6,605 bases of DNA from JBBKXJ01 sp037969395 (lineage in GTDB: Bacteria > Pseudomonadota > Gammaproteobacteria > Pseudomonadales > JAUIET01), in contig JBBKXJ010000016.1 in assembly GCA_037969395.1 (NCBI GenBank), forward strand, positions 1-6,605, in the 5' to 3' direction. The translations under genes were made by a program, and so were the position numbers. Below are positions 5,961-6,605 of this stretch, in pieces. Every line of letters starts with the position of its first letter. The stretch's first letter is position 1. The notes under the pieces were generated by a model. It saw nothing but the letters and a program-made list of their open reading frames with translations, did not search any database and had not been told where the DNA came from.

Positions 5961-5978
5961 GACCATCATCTCATCGCC

Positions 5979-5993
5979 GGGAGCGTTGCAATA
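5979..5993 (+). promoter_or_regulatory. Ribosome-binding site and ATA start of psd
   Basis: GGGAG (5979-5983) is the only good Shine-Dalgarno sequence between the rhdA stop and the conserved Psd N-terminus. Seven bases later comes ATA (5991-5993), exactly where homologues would have the initiator before 'DTLFIWLQYLLPQHLLSRL'. No in-frame ATG, GTG or TTG lies between the in-frame rhdA TGA (5958-5960) and codon 48. Confidence 0.55.
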
Positions 5994-6605
5994 GACACCT
6001 TATTTATCTGGCTGCAATACCTGCTGCCGCAACACCTGCTGTCGCGGCTAACAGGCAAATTTGCCAGTAGCGAGACGCACTGGCTAAAAAATCTTCTAAT
6101 TCGACGTTTTATTAAAACCTATAACGTCAATATGGATGAAGCTGCCGCTACGGAAGATAGCTATCCTTCCTTCAATAAATTTTTTACACGCGCACTGAAG
6201 CAAGATGCACGCCCTGTCGCCGACGCGACTAAATTTATTGTTTGCCCCGCCGATGGCGCTGTCAGTCAACTCGGCCGCATTGAGTCAGGCCGTATCTTTC
6301 AAGCCAAGGGGCAGGACTATTCAGTGCGCGAGTTACTCGCAGGCGACGCTGTGTTAGCAGACAAGTATCGCGACGGCATGTTTATTACAGTGTACTTGTC
6401 GCCGCGTGATTATCACCGCGTACATATGCCGGTGAGCGGCACGCTAGAGTCTACCGCTTACGTACCAGGCGATTTGTTTTCGGTAAACCAAACCACAGTC
6501 GCCCACGTGCCACGCCTGTTCGCCCGTAACGAGCGACTTGTCTGTGTGTTTGATACCGAGCTTGGTCAAGTCGCCAGCGTGATGGTGGGTGCAATGATTG
6601 TCGCC
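5991..6605 (+). CDS. psd: Phosphatidylserine decarboxylase proenzyme, N-terminal 205 codons (3' end outside window)
   Basis: A membrane-associated, pyruvoyl-dependent enzyme that turns phosphatidylserine into phosphatidylethanolamine, the main bacterial phospholipid. The visible part resembles E. coli Psd along its length: LQYLLPQHLLSRL at the start, then PSFNKFFTRALK, PADGAVSQLG with catalytic Asp88, YLSPRDYHRVHMP with His145, YVPGDLFSVN and LFARNERLVCVFDTE. Asp88 and His145 correspond to Asp90 and His147 of the E. coli self-cleavage triad. The LGST cleavage site that gives the alpha chain and pyruvoyl group lies beyond the right edge. The start is unusual: an ATA codon with a good ribosome site, unless the base is an error. 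Beginning at Met48 (6132) would remove conserved sequence. It shares the reading frame of rhdA and probably its transcript. Confidence 0.95.
   Translation, partial: MDTLFIWLQYLLPQHLLSRLTGKFASSETHWLKNLLIRRFIKTYNVNMDEAAATEDSYPSFNKFFTRALKQDARPVADATKFIVCPADGAVSQLGRIESGRIFQAKGQDYSVRELLAGDAVLADKYRDGMFITVYLSPRDYHRVHMPVSGTLESTAYVPGDLFSVNQTTVAHVPRLFARNERLVCVFDTELGQVASVMVGAMIVA

Noticed and set aside
6132..6134. Met48 as the true Psd start
   Set aside because: It would delete the conserved LQYLLPQHLLSRL segment present in Psd homologues, and no ribosome site precedes it.

Overview
The window looks like chromosome from a marine-type gammaproteobacterium near the Pseudomonadales/Cellvibrionales. The evidence is the conserved orn/rsgA...rhdA-psd neighbourhood, proteins that resemble their Pseudomonas and E. 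coli counterparts along their whole length, and a TonB-dependent receptor of the kind abundant in these bacteria. No tRNA, rRNA, CRISPR array or insertion sequence is visible.

Layout. The left edge holds the 3' end of a TonB-dependent outer-membrane receptor gene (+). It converges on a minus-strand tandem-CBS-domain gene (740-1303). The 176 bp upstream of that gene form a dense regulatory region: two palindromes, a sigma70-like promoter, and a leader with a 10-bp inverted repeat enclosing alternative hairpins, one of which resembles an intrinsic terminator. Next on the minus strand come a small secreted protein of unknown function (1480-1776), an open frame with no normal start codon (about 1829-1957), and orn (oligoribonuclease). 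orn is divergent from rsgA across 73 bp. To the right, all on the plus strand, lie rsgA (ribosome-assembly GTPase), an 11-helix neurotransmitter:sodium symporter (NSS) family transporter, rhdA (two-domain thiosulfate sulfurtransferase) and the first 205 codons of psd (phosphatidylserine decarboxylase).

How the genes fit together. orn finishes mRNA decay and clears pGpG, RsgA matures the 30S subunit, and Psd makes phosphatidylethanolamine. These are housekeeping genes whose clustering is conserved in gammaproteobacteria. In Pseudomonas, as I recall it, motAB lies between rsgA and rhdA; here a sodium-coupled transporter sits there with its own likely promoter. rhdA and psd are 30 bp apart and probably co-transcribed. 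The psd reading frame has no ATG, GTG or TTG where its conserved N-terminus begins; a well-placed Shine-Dalgarno sequence points to an ATA codon.

The most unusual material is the CBS-gene leader (about 1332-1464) and the psd start. I see no clearly new multi-gene system; the genes themselves are mostly recognisable families.
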